Below are positions 1-5,390 of a stretch of 5,390 nucleotides of DNA, piece after piece; within the stretch, counting starts at the first letter, position 1, and every line of letters begins with the position of its first letter. Location of the stretch: assembly GCA_030149995.1 (NCBI GenBank), contig JASLGV010000294.1, forward strand, positions 1 to 5,390, written 5' to 3'. The DNA is from Pedobacter sp. GTDB taxonomy: Bacteria; Bacteroidota; Bacteroidia; Sphingobacteriales; Sphingobacteriaceae. The notes below the pieces were generated by a model. That model was not told the origin of the DNA. It did not search any database and saw only the letters and a program-made list of their open reading frames with translations. Position numbers and translations under genes: made by a program.

Positions 1-190
1 AGGACTTTCAGTTACGTGGCGGAACCATCATTTAGCCAATTCAATGTGTCTTATTAAATCACACATTCCGGATCAGGATTAAATGGTTGTTGCTCAATTT
101 GGTAAGTAAAATTAAACACGCAGCCACTAACTTTAGTACACTTTTCAACGGTAAAAAATATACAAACTAAAGTTGTATGCACCTGCTGAT

Positions 191-223
191 TTTGTTTATC
201 ATTGCAGCTTTTAATTATTATTG
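191..223 (+). promoter_or_regulatory. Candidate Bacteroidota-type promoter for the helicase gene
   Basis: TTTG at 191-194 is followed after 21 bases by TATTATTG at 216-223, one mismatch from the Bacteroidota consensus TAnnTTTG. Transcription would begin near 230, giving a very short leader to the ATG at 245. This arrangement would place the alternative TTG start (221) inside the promoter, so it favours the ATG. A second, overlapping reading (GTTG at 172-175, 21 bases, TATCATTG at 197-204) is also one mismatch off at the -7 element, so the exact promoter is uncertain. Confidence 0.4.
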
Positions 224-244
224 CCGAACAACATTATTCCATTC

Positions 245-2653
245 ATGAGCAAACAGGACCGTCCCAACGATCTGGTTAAGATTATCCTTTTTATCATAAG
301 TCTGGGCGCATGGTATGTTTACTACCGATGGCGGAAACACCAGGAAAATAAGGAAGAACTGATTAAGTTGTTGCCCGCGCTTCAAAAAGCATCTGAAAGC
401 TTTAATCGTTATTTCTCAGGTGAGCGGTATTTTGCCCACTACGACTACCTCAAGATCAGGTCTGCTCAGCAACAGCTCCTGTCTAAAATACCCAAACATT
501 ACCAGAACTACGGTTTAACCAGCGATGAACTAAAAATTGTTGATCGACTGGTGCTGCTTCACCAGGAAATTACAAAATACAGATCAGACTATAACCAGAC
601 TTTTTCCAGGTCAGAAATCAGGCGGTACCAATCATTTTTTGCTAACCTGGAAAAGTATCCGCTATCAGAAGAACAGATGCGTGCAGTGGTGAGCGAAGAA
701 GATAATAACCTAACCATTGCAGGTGCAGGTACCGGAAAAACCACGACCATCAGTGCTAAAATCGCCTACCTGTTGCATAAAAAACTGGCACGCCCGGAGG
801 AGTTGCTCGTTATCTCTTTTACCAATGCAGCTGTTGAAGAGATGTTTGAACGCACCCTGCGTTTTTGCGGAAAAAATTCAGGTGTAGAACAGATTGCTTT
901 TCATACTTTTAATGCTTTTGGCAATCAGGTGGTACGCCACTGCAATCCACAGCCCAGCCAAATCGCCTTTGAAGGCAGGGACTATAAAGCGAAGGCCTTT
1001 TTACAAGAAAGTTTCGATCAGCTATTTATAGGCGACGGGAACTTCCAGACAAAGGCCATTAATTTCCTGTCTTTTTTTAACCGACCAGTAAAAGATGAAT
1101 TTGAGTTCAATTCGGCAGCAGAATTTAAAAGACACCTGGAATCACAGCGCCTGGTAAGCATGGACGGTACAGAAGTTAAAAGCATGGAAGAATTACAAAT
1201 TGCCAACTTCCTCTATCTGCATCAGGTAGATTTTGAATATGAATCTCTTTTTCCGCTCGAACGCGAAGACCGCAATCCAAATTTCAAAGCTTACGCGCCC
1301 GATTTCTATCTTCCCGGTTACGACATCTACCATGAACATTATGGAATTGATCGAAATGGAGATGTACCAAACTGGTTTTCGGCAAGACCGCCTTTTAAAA
1401 CGGCCAAGGAATATTACTATTATGGCATGAACTGGAAACAACAGATCCATCAAAAATATGGTACCAGACTTGTAAAAACCTATTCCTACCAGAACCGGGA
1501 TGGTTCCATGCTGCGAGCTTTAAAGAAACAGCTAAATGTCCTTGGAGTATCTCTCAAAAAACGCAACCCTGCAGAAGTGATTGAAAAAATCAAAAAAACC
1601 GGGAATTTTGATGGCTTTATCGGATTGATCTACACTTTTTTAGGCCTGATGAAATCCAACGGGACAAAACCAAACGATTTAAGATCAGACGATATGGAAC
1701 TTCGCTTTTCAGTATTTCTGGATGTTTTTACGCCCTTATATTATGCATACGAACAAAAGCTCCGGGAAACAGGAACGATTGATTTTAACGATATGGTTAA
1801 CCATGCTACCCAATATATCCGGGCAGGAAAGTTTAAGAAATCCTATAAATATATCCTGGTAGATGAATTTCAGGATATGTCGCAAGGAAGATTTGCTTTA
1901 CTCGATGCATTGAAAAAGACCAATCCTTCAGCAAAGCTTTATGCAGTTGGTGATGACTGGCAATCTGTTTACCGGTTTAATGGCAGTGATGTTTCCATCA
2001 TTACGCATTTTGATGATTATTTTGGCGCTACTGCTTATAACCAGATTTTGCAGACTTACCGCTTTAATACGGAGATTTTGCAGGTAAGCAGCCAGTTTAT
2101 CCAGAAAAACCCATTTCAGCTACGAAAAAAGCTTTCTTCACCATTCGATTCCAGCTTACCGGCTTTCCAGCTTGTACCGCTAAAATATAAAAGGATGAAA
2201 AAGGCCGAAGCCGATCTTTACCGGCTCGGGGTGATCGACCGCCTGCTTCAGCAAATTGCCAGAACAGCAGGGCAAGCCAATGTATTTCTTATTGGCAGAT
2301 ACCAGCACAACCAGCCAATGGATTTAATGGTGTTAAAGAAAAAATACACCGGTTTGCGACTCAGTTTTCATACAGCTCATGGTTCTAAAGGATTGACATG
2401 TGATTATGCATTGCTGCTTGGTCTGGACGCAGGGATCTTTGGATTTCCATCTGAAATTGCCGACGATCCGATATTGGATAACCTGCTGCAGGATGGTGGC
2501 CGTTATGAAAATGCTGAAGAACGCAGATTGTTCTATGTGGCGCTAACCCGGGCGAGGCATAAAGTATTTTTATTGTATAATCAACGCGCACCAGGTAAGT
2601 TTATCGCCGAACTTACAACAGATTACGATCTCGAAATCGATGATTCCTGTTAG
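245..2653 (+). CDS. HelD-like (helicase IV) UvrD/Rep-family SF1 DNA helicase with inserted PD-(D/E)XK-like nuclease module and N-terminal membrane-anchor-like segment
   Basis: ATP-dependent 3'-5' DNA helicase of superfamily 1A. Counting from the ATG at 245 (802 residues), all core motifs are visible: Q-motif region ~140-144, Walker A AGAGTGKT at 159-166, motif Ia ~187-203, DEFQD (Walker B) at 540-544, GDDWQSVYR at 569-577, TYRF at 604-607, HTAHGSKG at 709-716, YVALTRARH at 764-772. The DEFQD, GDDWQ, TYRFN and EERRLFYVALTRARH blocks resemble E. coli helicase IV closely. Two things differ from E. coli HelD. Between motifs Ib and II, residues ~300-432 carry VKSMEEL (E315/E316), YAPDFYLP (D353), YHEHYG (E364) and NWKQQIH (K398, H402), the layout of a PD-(D/E)XK nuclease. 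Residues ~10-27 are a hydrophobic stretch followed by RWRKH, which predicts one membrane segment with the enzyme in the cytoplasm. A TTG at 221 could add eight residues; the ATG is preferred because of the promoter candidate. No zinc finger follows motif VI. The role (repair or defence) cannot be read from context. Confidence 0.93.
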   Translation: MSKQDRPNDLVKIILFIISLGAWYVYYRWRKHQENKEELIKLLPALQKASESFNRYFSGERYFAHYDYLKIRSAQQQLLSKIPKHYQNYGLTSDELKIVDRLVLLHQEITKYRSDYNQTFSRSEIRRYQSFFANLEKYPLSEEQMRAVVSEEDNNLTIAGAGTGKTTTISAKIAYLLHKKLARPEELLVISFTNAAVEEMFERTLRFCGKNSGVEQIAFHTFNAFGNQVVRHCNPQPSQIAFEGRDYKAKAFLQESFDQLFIGDGNFQTKAINFLSFFNRPVKDEFEFNSAAEFKRHLESQRLVSMDGTEVKSMEELQIANFLYLHQVDFEYESLFPLEREDRNPNFKAYAPDFYLPGYDIYHEHYGIDRNGDVPNWFSARPPFKTAKEYYYYGMNWKQQIHQKYGTRLVKTYSYQNRDGSMLRALKKQLNVLGVSLKKRNPAEVIEKIKKTGNFDGFIGLIYTFLGLMKSNGTKPNDLRSDDMELRFSVFLDVFTPLYYAYEQKLRETGTIDFNDMVNHATQYIRAGKFKKSYKYILVDEFQDMSQGRFALLDALKKTNPSAKLYAVGDDWQSVYRFNGSDVSIITHFDDYFGATAYNQILQTYRFNTEILQVSSQFIQKNPFQLRKKLSSPFDSSLPAFQLVPLKYKRMKKAEADLYRLGVIDRLLQQIARTAGQANVFLIGRYQHNQPMDLMVLKKKYTGLRLSFHTAHGSKGLTCDYALLLGLDAGIFGFPSEIADDPILDNLLQDGGRYENAEERRLFYVALTRARHKVFLLYNQRAPGKFIAELTTDYDLEIDDSC

Positions 2654-2780
2654 TTCTGTTTTTCACCTTGCTTCCCCCTACCTCTTTAATATTTTTTTTA
2701 GCACACGCGGTAAAACTTTCCTGCTTACTTAATCTGTTTTTTAACATAGGATAAGTCTTTTCATTTTTAAATCATGCAGT

Positions 2781-2799
2781 TTTGTTTAATTAATTTTTG
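2781..2799 (+). promoter_or_regulatory. Weak candidate promoter region for the SDR gene
   Basis: The bases before the SDR gene are very AT-rich. TAATTTTTG at 2791-2799 is a -7-like element with one base too many between TA and TTTG, and the TTTG at 2781-2784 is too close to be its -33 partner. An A-rich leader (AGAAAAGATAAAA, 2803-2815) precedes the ATG, as is usual in Bacteroidota, which initiate without Shine-Dalgarno pairing. Start of transcription is not well defined by sequence. Confidence 0.2.
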
Positions 2800-2825
2800 A
2801 ACAGAAAAGATAAAATGATTTTAAA

Positions 2826-3557
2826 ATGAGTAAATCGGCCTTAATTACCGGCGCCAACAGAGGTATTGGCATGGAAACAGCAAAACAACTTTCTAAAGAA
2901 GGTATTTTTATATACCTGGGTAGCCGGGATTTTGAGAAGGGAAAAATACTCGAAAAAGAATTGCACGACAATGGCTTTCTGAATGTTAAGGCGATTGAAA
3001 TAGATGTAACCAAACCTGAAACAATATTACTGGCGAAAAAGAGTATTGAAAAAGAGCGTGGACACCTGGATATTTTGATTAACAATGCCGGAATAAGTGG
3101 TATCCTGCCTCAAAGCGCCTTGACAACAGATATTGAGGATATTAAAAAGGTATTTGAAGTTAATTTTTATGGTGTTATAAGTGTAACACAAACTTTTATC
3201 GACTTACTACGCAAGGCTCCGCAGCCAAGAATAGTTAACGTAAGTACCAGTGTCGGATCGCTTTCAATACAAAGCAACCCCGAAATTGATTATCCGAAAT
3301 TTATAGCCTATGCCTCGTCTAAATCAGCCATGAATATGTACACCATCCACCTGGCTCATGAGCTGCGCAATACGGCTTTTAAGGTAAATGCGGTTTGTCC
3401 CGGATATACAAAAACGGATTTCACCAACTTTAACGGCGGAACGGTTGAAGATGCGGGCAAACGCATTGCAAAATATGCGCTGATAGACCAAAAGGGTCCA
3501 ACAGGCAAATTTTTCAGCGAGCAGGGCAATCCCGGAACAGGTGAAATTCCCTGGTAA
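2826..3557 (+). CDS. Carbonyl-reductase-like SDR family NAD(P)-dependent oxidoreductase
   Basis: Classical short-chain dehydrogenase/reductase, 243 residues, a full-length cytoplasmic enzyme expected to reduce a ketone or aldehyde with NAD(P)H. The Rossmann motif TGANRGIG lies at residues 8-15. SR at 33-34, just after the second strand, suggests NADP(H). D60-V61, NNAG at 86-89 and catalytic N113 in VNFYG follow. The active-site tyrosine and lysine are Y162 and K166 in YASSK, and CPG at 191-193 precedes the substrate loop. The C-terminal GPTGKFFSE segment is typical of the carbonyl reductase (CBR1-like) branch. The oddity is VNVSTSVGS at 137-145: the position normally held by the catalytic serine (second S of VSS) is T141, with S140 and S142 beside it. 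The gene is separated from the helicase by 172 bases and converges on the MBL hydrolase gene. The HxlR-family regulator two genes on often accompanies such reductases. Substrate unknown. Confidence 0.93.
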   Translation: MSKSALITGANRGIGMETAKQLSKEGIFIYLGSRDFEKGKILEKELHDNGFLNVKAIEIDVTKPETILLAKKSIEKERGHLDILINNAGISGILPQSALTTDIEDIKKVFEVNFYGVISVTQTFIDLLRKAPQPRIVNVSTSVGSLSIQSNPEIDYPKFIAYASSKSAMNMYTIHLAHELRNTAFKVNAVCPGYTKTDFTNFNGGTVEDAGKRIAKYALIDQKGPTGKFFSEQGNPGTGEIPW

Positions 3558-3656
3558 GAAAATATAAAACTACACTCTTATTTCCTGCACAATAGTTTAA
3601 CCGTTTTCCCGGCATGTATAAAACGACTAAATATGCAACCAACATAGGCTTTGCAT

Positions 3657-3719
3657 GGGTTTTACCCGGGCTTTGCCCCGGGTATGGAATTTACTTATCC
3701 CGGTGTTTTACTTAACCGG
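3657..3719. repeat. GC-rich nested palindrome cluster, REP-like, between convergent genes
   Basis: In AT-rich surroundings, TACCCGGG (3663-3670) and CCCGGGTA (3677-3684) form a perfect 8-bp inverted repeat with a 6-base loop. Inside it, GGGC-TTT-GCCC (3668-3678) gives an alternative register, and GGGT-TTT-ACCC (3657-3667) competes for the same ACCC. CCGGT (3700-3704) and ACCGG (3715-3719) form a further small stem. No T-run follows on either strand, so it is not a canonical intrinsic terminator, although it could stop or stabilise transcripts from both convergent genes. CCCGGG-cored palindromes between genes resemble dispersed REP-like elements. Only one copy is present here, so repetition in the genome is unproven. 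Confidence 0.55.
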
Positions 3720-3734
3720 CATTTATATCTGTCA

Positions 3735-3808
3735 GGCACAAATTCTACTTTTGCTTCAGTACTAAATCTGCTCTAAAGGCTTGCTATAATTTTAACTTAA
3801 GAATACGG
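3735..3808 (+). repeat. Diverged direct repeat of the hxlR promoter/leader region (copy B)
   Basis: This stretch aligns collinearly with 4762-4836. Shared blocks in order: GGC, AAATTC, TACTTTTG (3746-3753 and 4773-4780), CTT, ACTAAAT (3761-3767 and 4789-4795), TAATTTTA (3787-3794 and 4812-4819), TTAAGAAT (3797-3804 and 4825-4832) and CGG. From TACTTTTG to TTAAGAAT the distance is 51 bases here and 52 in the other copy. By hand I count about 59 identities over roughly 75 bases with several short gaps. It keeps a -7-like TACTTTTG with TTTA 20 bases upstream, so it may still be a rightward promoter, which here would point antisense into the 3' end of the MBL gene. It also shows TACT-N8-AGTA (3746-3761). 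No gene follows it. Confidence 0.6.
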
Positions 3809-3832
3809 CAGAGATCAGTTCCTGACCTCTGC
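3808..3832 (-). terminator. Hairpin terminator of the MBL hydrolase gene
   Basis: Arms GCAGAGATCAG (3808-3818) and CTGACCTCTGC (3822-3832) flank a 3-base loop, three bases past the MBL stop codon. Read on the minus strand the 11-bp stem is fully paired with one G-U wobble and loop GAA. On the plus strand the same position is an A-C mismatch, so the structure favours the minus-strand transcript. The bases after it on that strand (CGTATTCTTAAG) are only moderately T-rich. Confidence 0.7.
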
Positions 3833-3835
3833 AGA

Positions 3836-4729
3836 TTAAACTTCAGCCATCCACCTGAATGATTCTTGCTCTTTTCGTATATGGCCAAAACCCGGCCAGG
3901 GCAAATGATAGCCAAAAACCCGTTCGCCCGTAACCGCGAAATCTTCCAGAACCTGCCTGCGCGTAATTGCGGCAAGCTCAAAATCAATATCGAAAATAGT
4001 GCCCCATTCTGGCCGGCTAAACAACATAATTTCATCATGAAAGATGTCTGCAAGATGGGTAAACTTTTCATTTCCTGAGATTATGTTAAACATGTAGTGA
4101 CCGGGGGTGTGGCCCGGCATTGGAACGGGCTGTAAACATTCAAATAATAAATCCGTTCCGGTAAAAAACTGAAGCTGATCCTGTACCACTGAAAAGAAAA
4201 ACTGAATTTCCTTTTGCAAGGCCAACAGGGAACCGACCGGACTTTTACTCTTTGAAAAATCTGCCTCACCCTGCCAGAATTCAAATTCCTCTTTCGAAAC
4301 ATGAATTTTCGATTTCGGAAGTACCAGCTTGTTTTTATCATCTGTTAATCCATTTATATGGTCAGGGTGTGCATGGGTAAGGACAATATCCGTTATATCA
4401 TCCGGGCTGATCCCCGCTAAGGTTAAATTATACAATAATCTGCCTGCATGCGGTCTTTCCTTATATCCGTTACCACTATCAATCATAATAACCTTTTCTT
4501 TAAATCTGATTACAAGAATGTTGTTGGGCAATCTGAAGTGTGAAGTAATTGACCTGTGGGGTTTTAAGGTGTCTTCCAGCATCATTGTCGGAATGCCCGG
4601 TGCAAAACAACTATTTTCATATAAAACCGATCCATCAGAGATAACCACTATTTCAAGTTCGTCCAGACGATATTTTATAAAAGCGGAAGAAAAAGGAGTT
4701 TTGTCCATAATCTCATTATTTTTTATCAT
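3836..4729 (-). CDS. MBL-fold metallo-hydrolase (lactonase / methyl-parathion-hydrolase-like branch)
   Basis: Metallo-beta-lactamase-fold hydrolase, 297 residues, cytoplasmic (no signal peptide seen). The metal site is complete: THAHPDH at residues 118-124 (H119, H121, D123, H124), H207 in MPGHTPGH, D228 in HLADIFH, and H275 in GYHLPWPGFGH. IDSGNGY (D84) ends the first conserved strand. The late PG(F)GH segment and the ...HADI-RPEW-D.D... spacing resemble the branch that includes methyl parathion hydrolases and some N-acyl-homoserine lactonases. Likely chemistry is hydrolysis of an ester, lactone or phosphoester with two metal ions; the substrate cannot be told. The start at 4729 gives MIKNNEIMDK; M8 (4708) is an alternative. 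A leftward -7-like TACTTTG (4759-4753) precedes it but lacks one spacer base and a good -33. It converges on the SDR gene, diverges from the HxlR gene with 109 bases between, and is bracketed by the two repeat copies. Confidence 0.92.
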   Translation of the reverse strand: MIKNNEIMDKTPFSSAFIKYRLDELEIVVISDGSVLYENSCFAPGIPTMMLEDTLKPHRSITSHFRLPNNILVIRFKEKVIMIDSGNGYKERPHAGRLLYNLTLAGISPDDITDIVLTHAHPDHINGLTDDKNKLVLPKSKIHVSKEEFEFWQGEADFSKSKSPVGSLLALQKEIQFFFSVVQDQLQFFTGTDLLFECLQPVPMPGHTPGHYMFNIISGNEKFTHLADIFHDEIMLFSRPEWGTIFDIDFELAAITRRQVLEDFAVTGERVFGYHLPWPGFGHIRKEQESFRWMAEV

Positions 4730-4748
4730 GTTCCATTGTTTTTATTGG

Positions 4749-4780
4749 TTTTCAAAGTAATGGCAAATTCGCTACTTTTG
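4749..4780 (+). promoter_or_regulatory. Candidate promoter of the HxlR-family regulator
   Basis: TACTTTTG at 4773-4780 matches the Bacteroidota -7 consensus TAnnTTTG exactly. TTTT at 4749-4752, 20 bases upstream, is a three-of-four match to the -33 TTTG. Transcription would start near 4787, leaving a leader of about 50 bases before the ATG at 4839. The promoter lies back to back with the weak leftward element of the MBL gene, so the two may be co-regulated. Confidence 0.55.
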
Positions 4781-4836
4781 ACTTAAAGACTAAATTAATG
4801 TCCTTAGGCAATAATTTTAGACCATTAAGAATTCGG
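4762..4836 (+). repeat. Direct repeat copy A: hxlR promoter and leader
   Basis: This is the functional-looking partner of the diverged copy at 3735-3808. It spans the -7 element, the leader and nearly the start codon of the regulator gene. The two copies lie in the same orientation about 1,030 bases apart, and the DNA between them consists of the MBL gene, its terminator and its 5' leader only. Confidence 0.6.
4788..4828. promoter_or_regulatory. Imperfect dyad in the hxlR leader, possible operator
   Basis: GACTAAATT (4788-4796) is mirrored by AATTTTAGAC (4813-4822) with one inserted base. The overlapping TTAATG (4795-4800) is mirrored by CATTAA (4823-4828). Both dyads centre within about 7 bases of each other, just after the expected transcription start. 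HxlR-family dimers commonly autoregulate by binding inverted repeats near their own promoter, so this is a plausible operator. The site is inferred from symmetry only, in AT-rich DNA where weak dyads are common. Confidence 0.35.
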
Positions 4837-4838
4837 AC

Positions 4839-5165
4839 ATGAGAAAGACAAAGGATTTTAACCCTACCAACTGTGCAGTTACCTATTGTATGAATATTAT
4901 CGGCGGAAAATGGAAGCCGGTTATTATACACCTGATCCGCAACCAAACGAACCGGTATAGCTTAATGATGAAGGCCATACCCGAAATAAGCAAACAAACC
5001 TTAACCAACCAATTGCGCGAACTGGAAACAGATGGCATCGTGGAACGCATCATTTTTGCAGAAATGCCCCCAAGAATAGAATATAAAATGACGGCTCACG
5101 GAGAAACACTCTTACCCATTATAGATGCCATGAAAGTGTGGGGAAGAAAAAATATGGGTATTTAA
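4839..5165 (+). CDS. HxlR/DUF24-family winged helix-turn-helix transcriptional regulator
   Basis: A 108-residue DNA-binding regulator covering the whole family domain. The signature IGGKWK is at residues 21-26, the recognition-helix segment SKQTLTNQLRELETDGIVER at 51-70, the wing PPRIEYKMTAHG at 77-88, and the closing VWG at 100-102. C12 sits at the position of the conserved N-terminal cysteine that senses quinones, aldehydes or oxidants in YodB- and HypR-type members, though it is followed by Ala (NCAV) rather than the usual Pro. C17 is a second cysteine nearby. It diverges from the MBL gene and has its own good promoter and a dyad in the leader, suggesting autoregulation. It probably controls the neighbouring hydrolase and possibly the SDR. 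The ligand is unknown. The ATG at 4839 gives the expected family length. Confidence 0.93.
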   Translation: MRKTKDFNPTNCAVTYCMNIIGGKWKPVIIHLIRNQTNRYSLMMKAIPEISKQTLTNQLRELETDGIVERIIFAEMPPRIEYKMTAHGETLLPIIDAMKVWGRKNMGI

Positions 5166-5229
5166 ATTATTTTACCATCGCAGAAATGATTTCTTTTCTG
5201 TAAAGAAAATCTCTTTCCAAAAAACATAC

Positions 5230-5334
5230 TTAAATTGATTTACAATCAACGGATTTGCCATGTTGCATTTCAGACTGTGCCTGATTTACCAGTAATGATA
5301 ATTTCCCGTTGCGGGCGGGCATATCTTCAGACAT
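5230..5334 (-). CDS. Doubtful 34-residue ORF on the minus strand
   Basis: An ATG at 5334 opens a 34-codon frame (MSEDMPARNGKL..., ending ...HGKSVDCKSI) preceded by AATTAAAGA. Its middle, a leucine-rich helix followed by QSEMQHGKS, faintly recalls the C-terminal helix and glycine turn of small antitoxin-like proteins, but the resemblance is too short to name a family. No clear promoter or terminator belongs to it. It is the only candidate gene in the 225 bases after the regulator gene and could equally be chance. Confidence 0.15.
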   Translation of the reverse strand: MSEDMPARNGKLSLLVNQAQSEMQHGKSVDCKSI

Positions 5335-5390
5335 TCTTTAATTACCAAATATTTCATGTTGGGTAATAAGGATATTAACCAATCTGCTGC

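Noticed and set aside
1..57. Possible C-terminal tail of an upstream plus-strand gene, e.g. frame 1 ending in TAA at 55-57 or the short frame ending DFQLRGGTII.
   Set aside because: All three frames close within about 80 bases and none has a recognisable domain, so the frame cannot be chosen and no gene is called.
2654..2825. T-rich tracts, including eight T at about 2692-2699, as a terminator of the helicase gene.
   Set aside because: No convincing stem precedes the T-run.
2815..2829. Four-codon frame MILK whose TGA overlaps the SDR start as ATGA, resembling a leader peptide with coupled translation.
   Set aside because: Too short and in very AT-rich DNA; no ribosome-binding signal or regulatory structure supports it.
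4329..4760. 143-residue plus-strand ORF opposite the MBL gene.
   Set aside because: It is antisense to a gene with complete catalytic motifs and has no recognisable domain; it is a shadow frame.
5194..5209. TTTTCT-GTAA-AGAAAA hairpin after the HxlR gene as a terminator.
   Set aside because: The stem is only 6 bp and nearly all A/T, with no proper T-run; too weak to call.
1..5390. tRNA, rRNA, CRISPR array, transposase or phage integration site.
   Set aside because: No cloverleaf, regularly spaced short repeats, DDE or integrase motifs were found; the only long repeat pair is the promoter duplication.

Overview
The window looks like chromosomal DNA from a Bacteroidota member, most likely the Sphingobacteriaceae (Pedobacter/Mucilaginibacter-like). 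The reasons are moderate-to-low GC, no Shine-Dalgarno sequences (A-rich leaders instead), promoter candidates of the Bacteroidota type (TTTG, about 20 bases, TAnnTTTG), and the character of the four proteins. The genus is an inference.

Layout. Bases 1-244 hold no complete gene, only a candidate promoter for what follows. From 245 to 2653 (+) lies a large helicase gene. It is an SF1 helicase of the E. coli helicase IV (HelD) type, with a PD-(D/E)XK-like nuclease module inserted inside the helicase core and a membrane-anchor-like segment at the N terminus. The 172 bases to 2825 are T-rich with no clear hairpin terminator. A carbonyl-reductase-like SDR follows (2826-3557, +). A 278-base convergent intergenic stretch (3558-3835) contains a GC-rich palindrome cluster, a diverged copy of the hxlR-type promoter region, and a strong hairpin terminator for the gene on the other strand. 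A metallo-beta-lactamase-fold hydrolase runs leftward (4729-3836, -). An HxlR/DUF24-family regulator (4839-5165, +) diverges from it. The last 225 bases hold only a doubtful 34-residue ORF on the minus strand.

How the genes may work together. SDR, MBL hydrolase and HxlR regulator resemble a small carbonyl/electrophile or lactone detoxification locus: the regulator would sense a reactive compound, the SDR would reduce a carbonyl, and the hydrolase would open an ester or lactone. This is inference from families and proximity. The helicase-nuclease looks like a separate transcription unit.

The most notable new observation is that about 75 bp covering the promoter and leader of the HxlR gene (4762-4836) recurs, diverged but collinear, at 3735-3808, on the far side of the MBL gene. 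The hydrolase gene is thus bracketed by direct repeats of its neighbour's promoter, as if it were a cassette inserted or duplicated into an older SDR-HxlR locus. The second most notable is the architecture of the helicase-nuclease.
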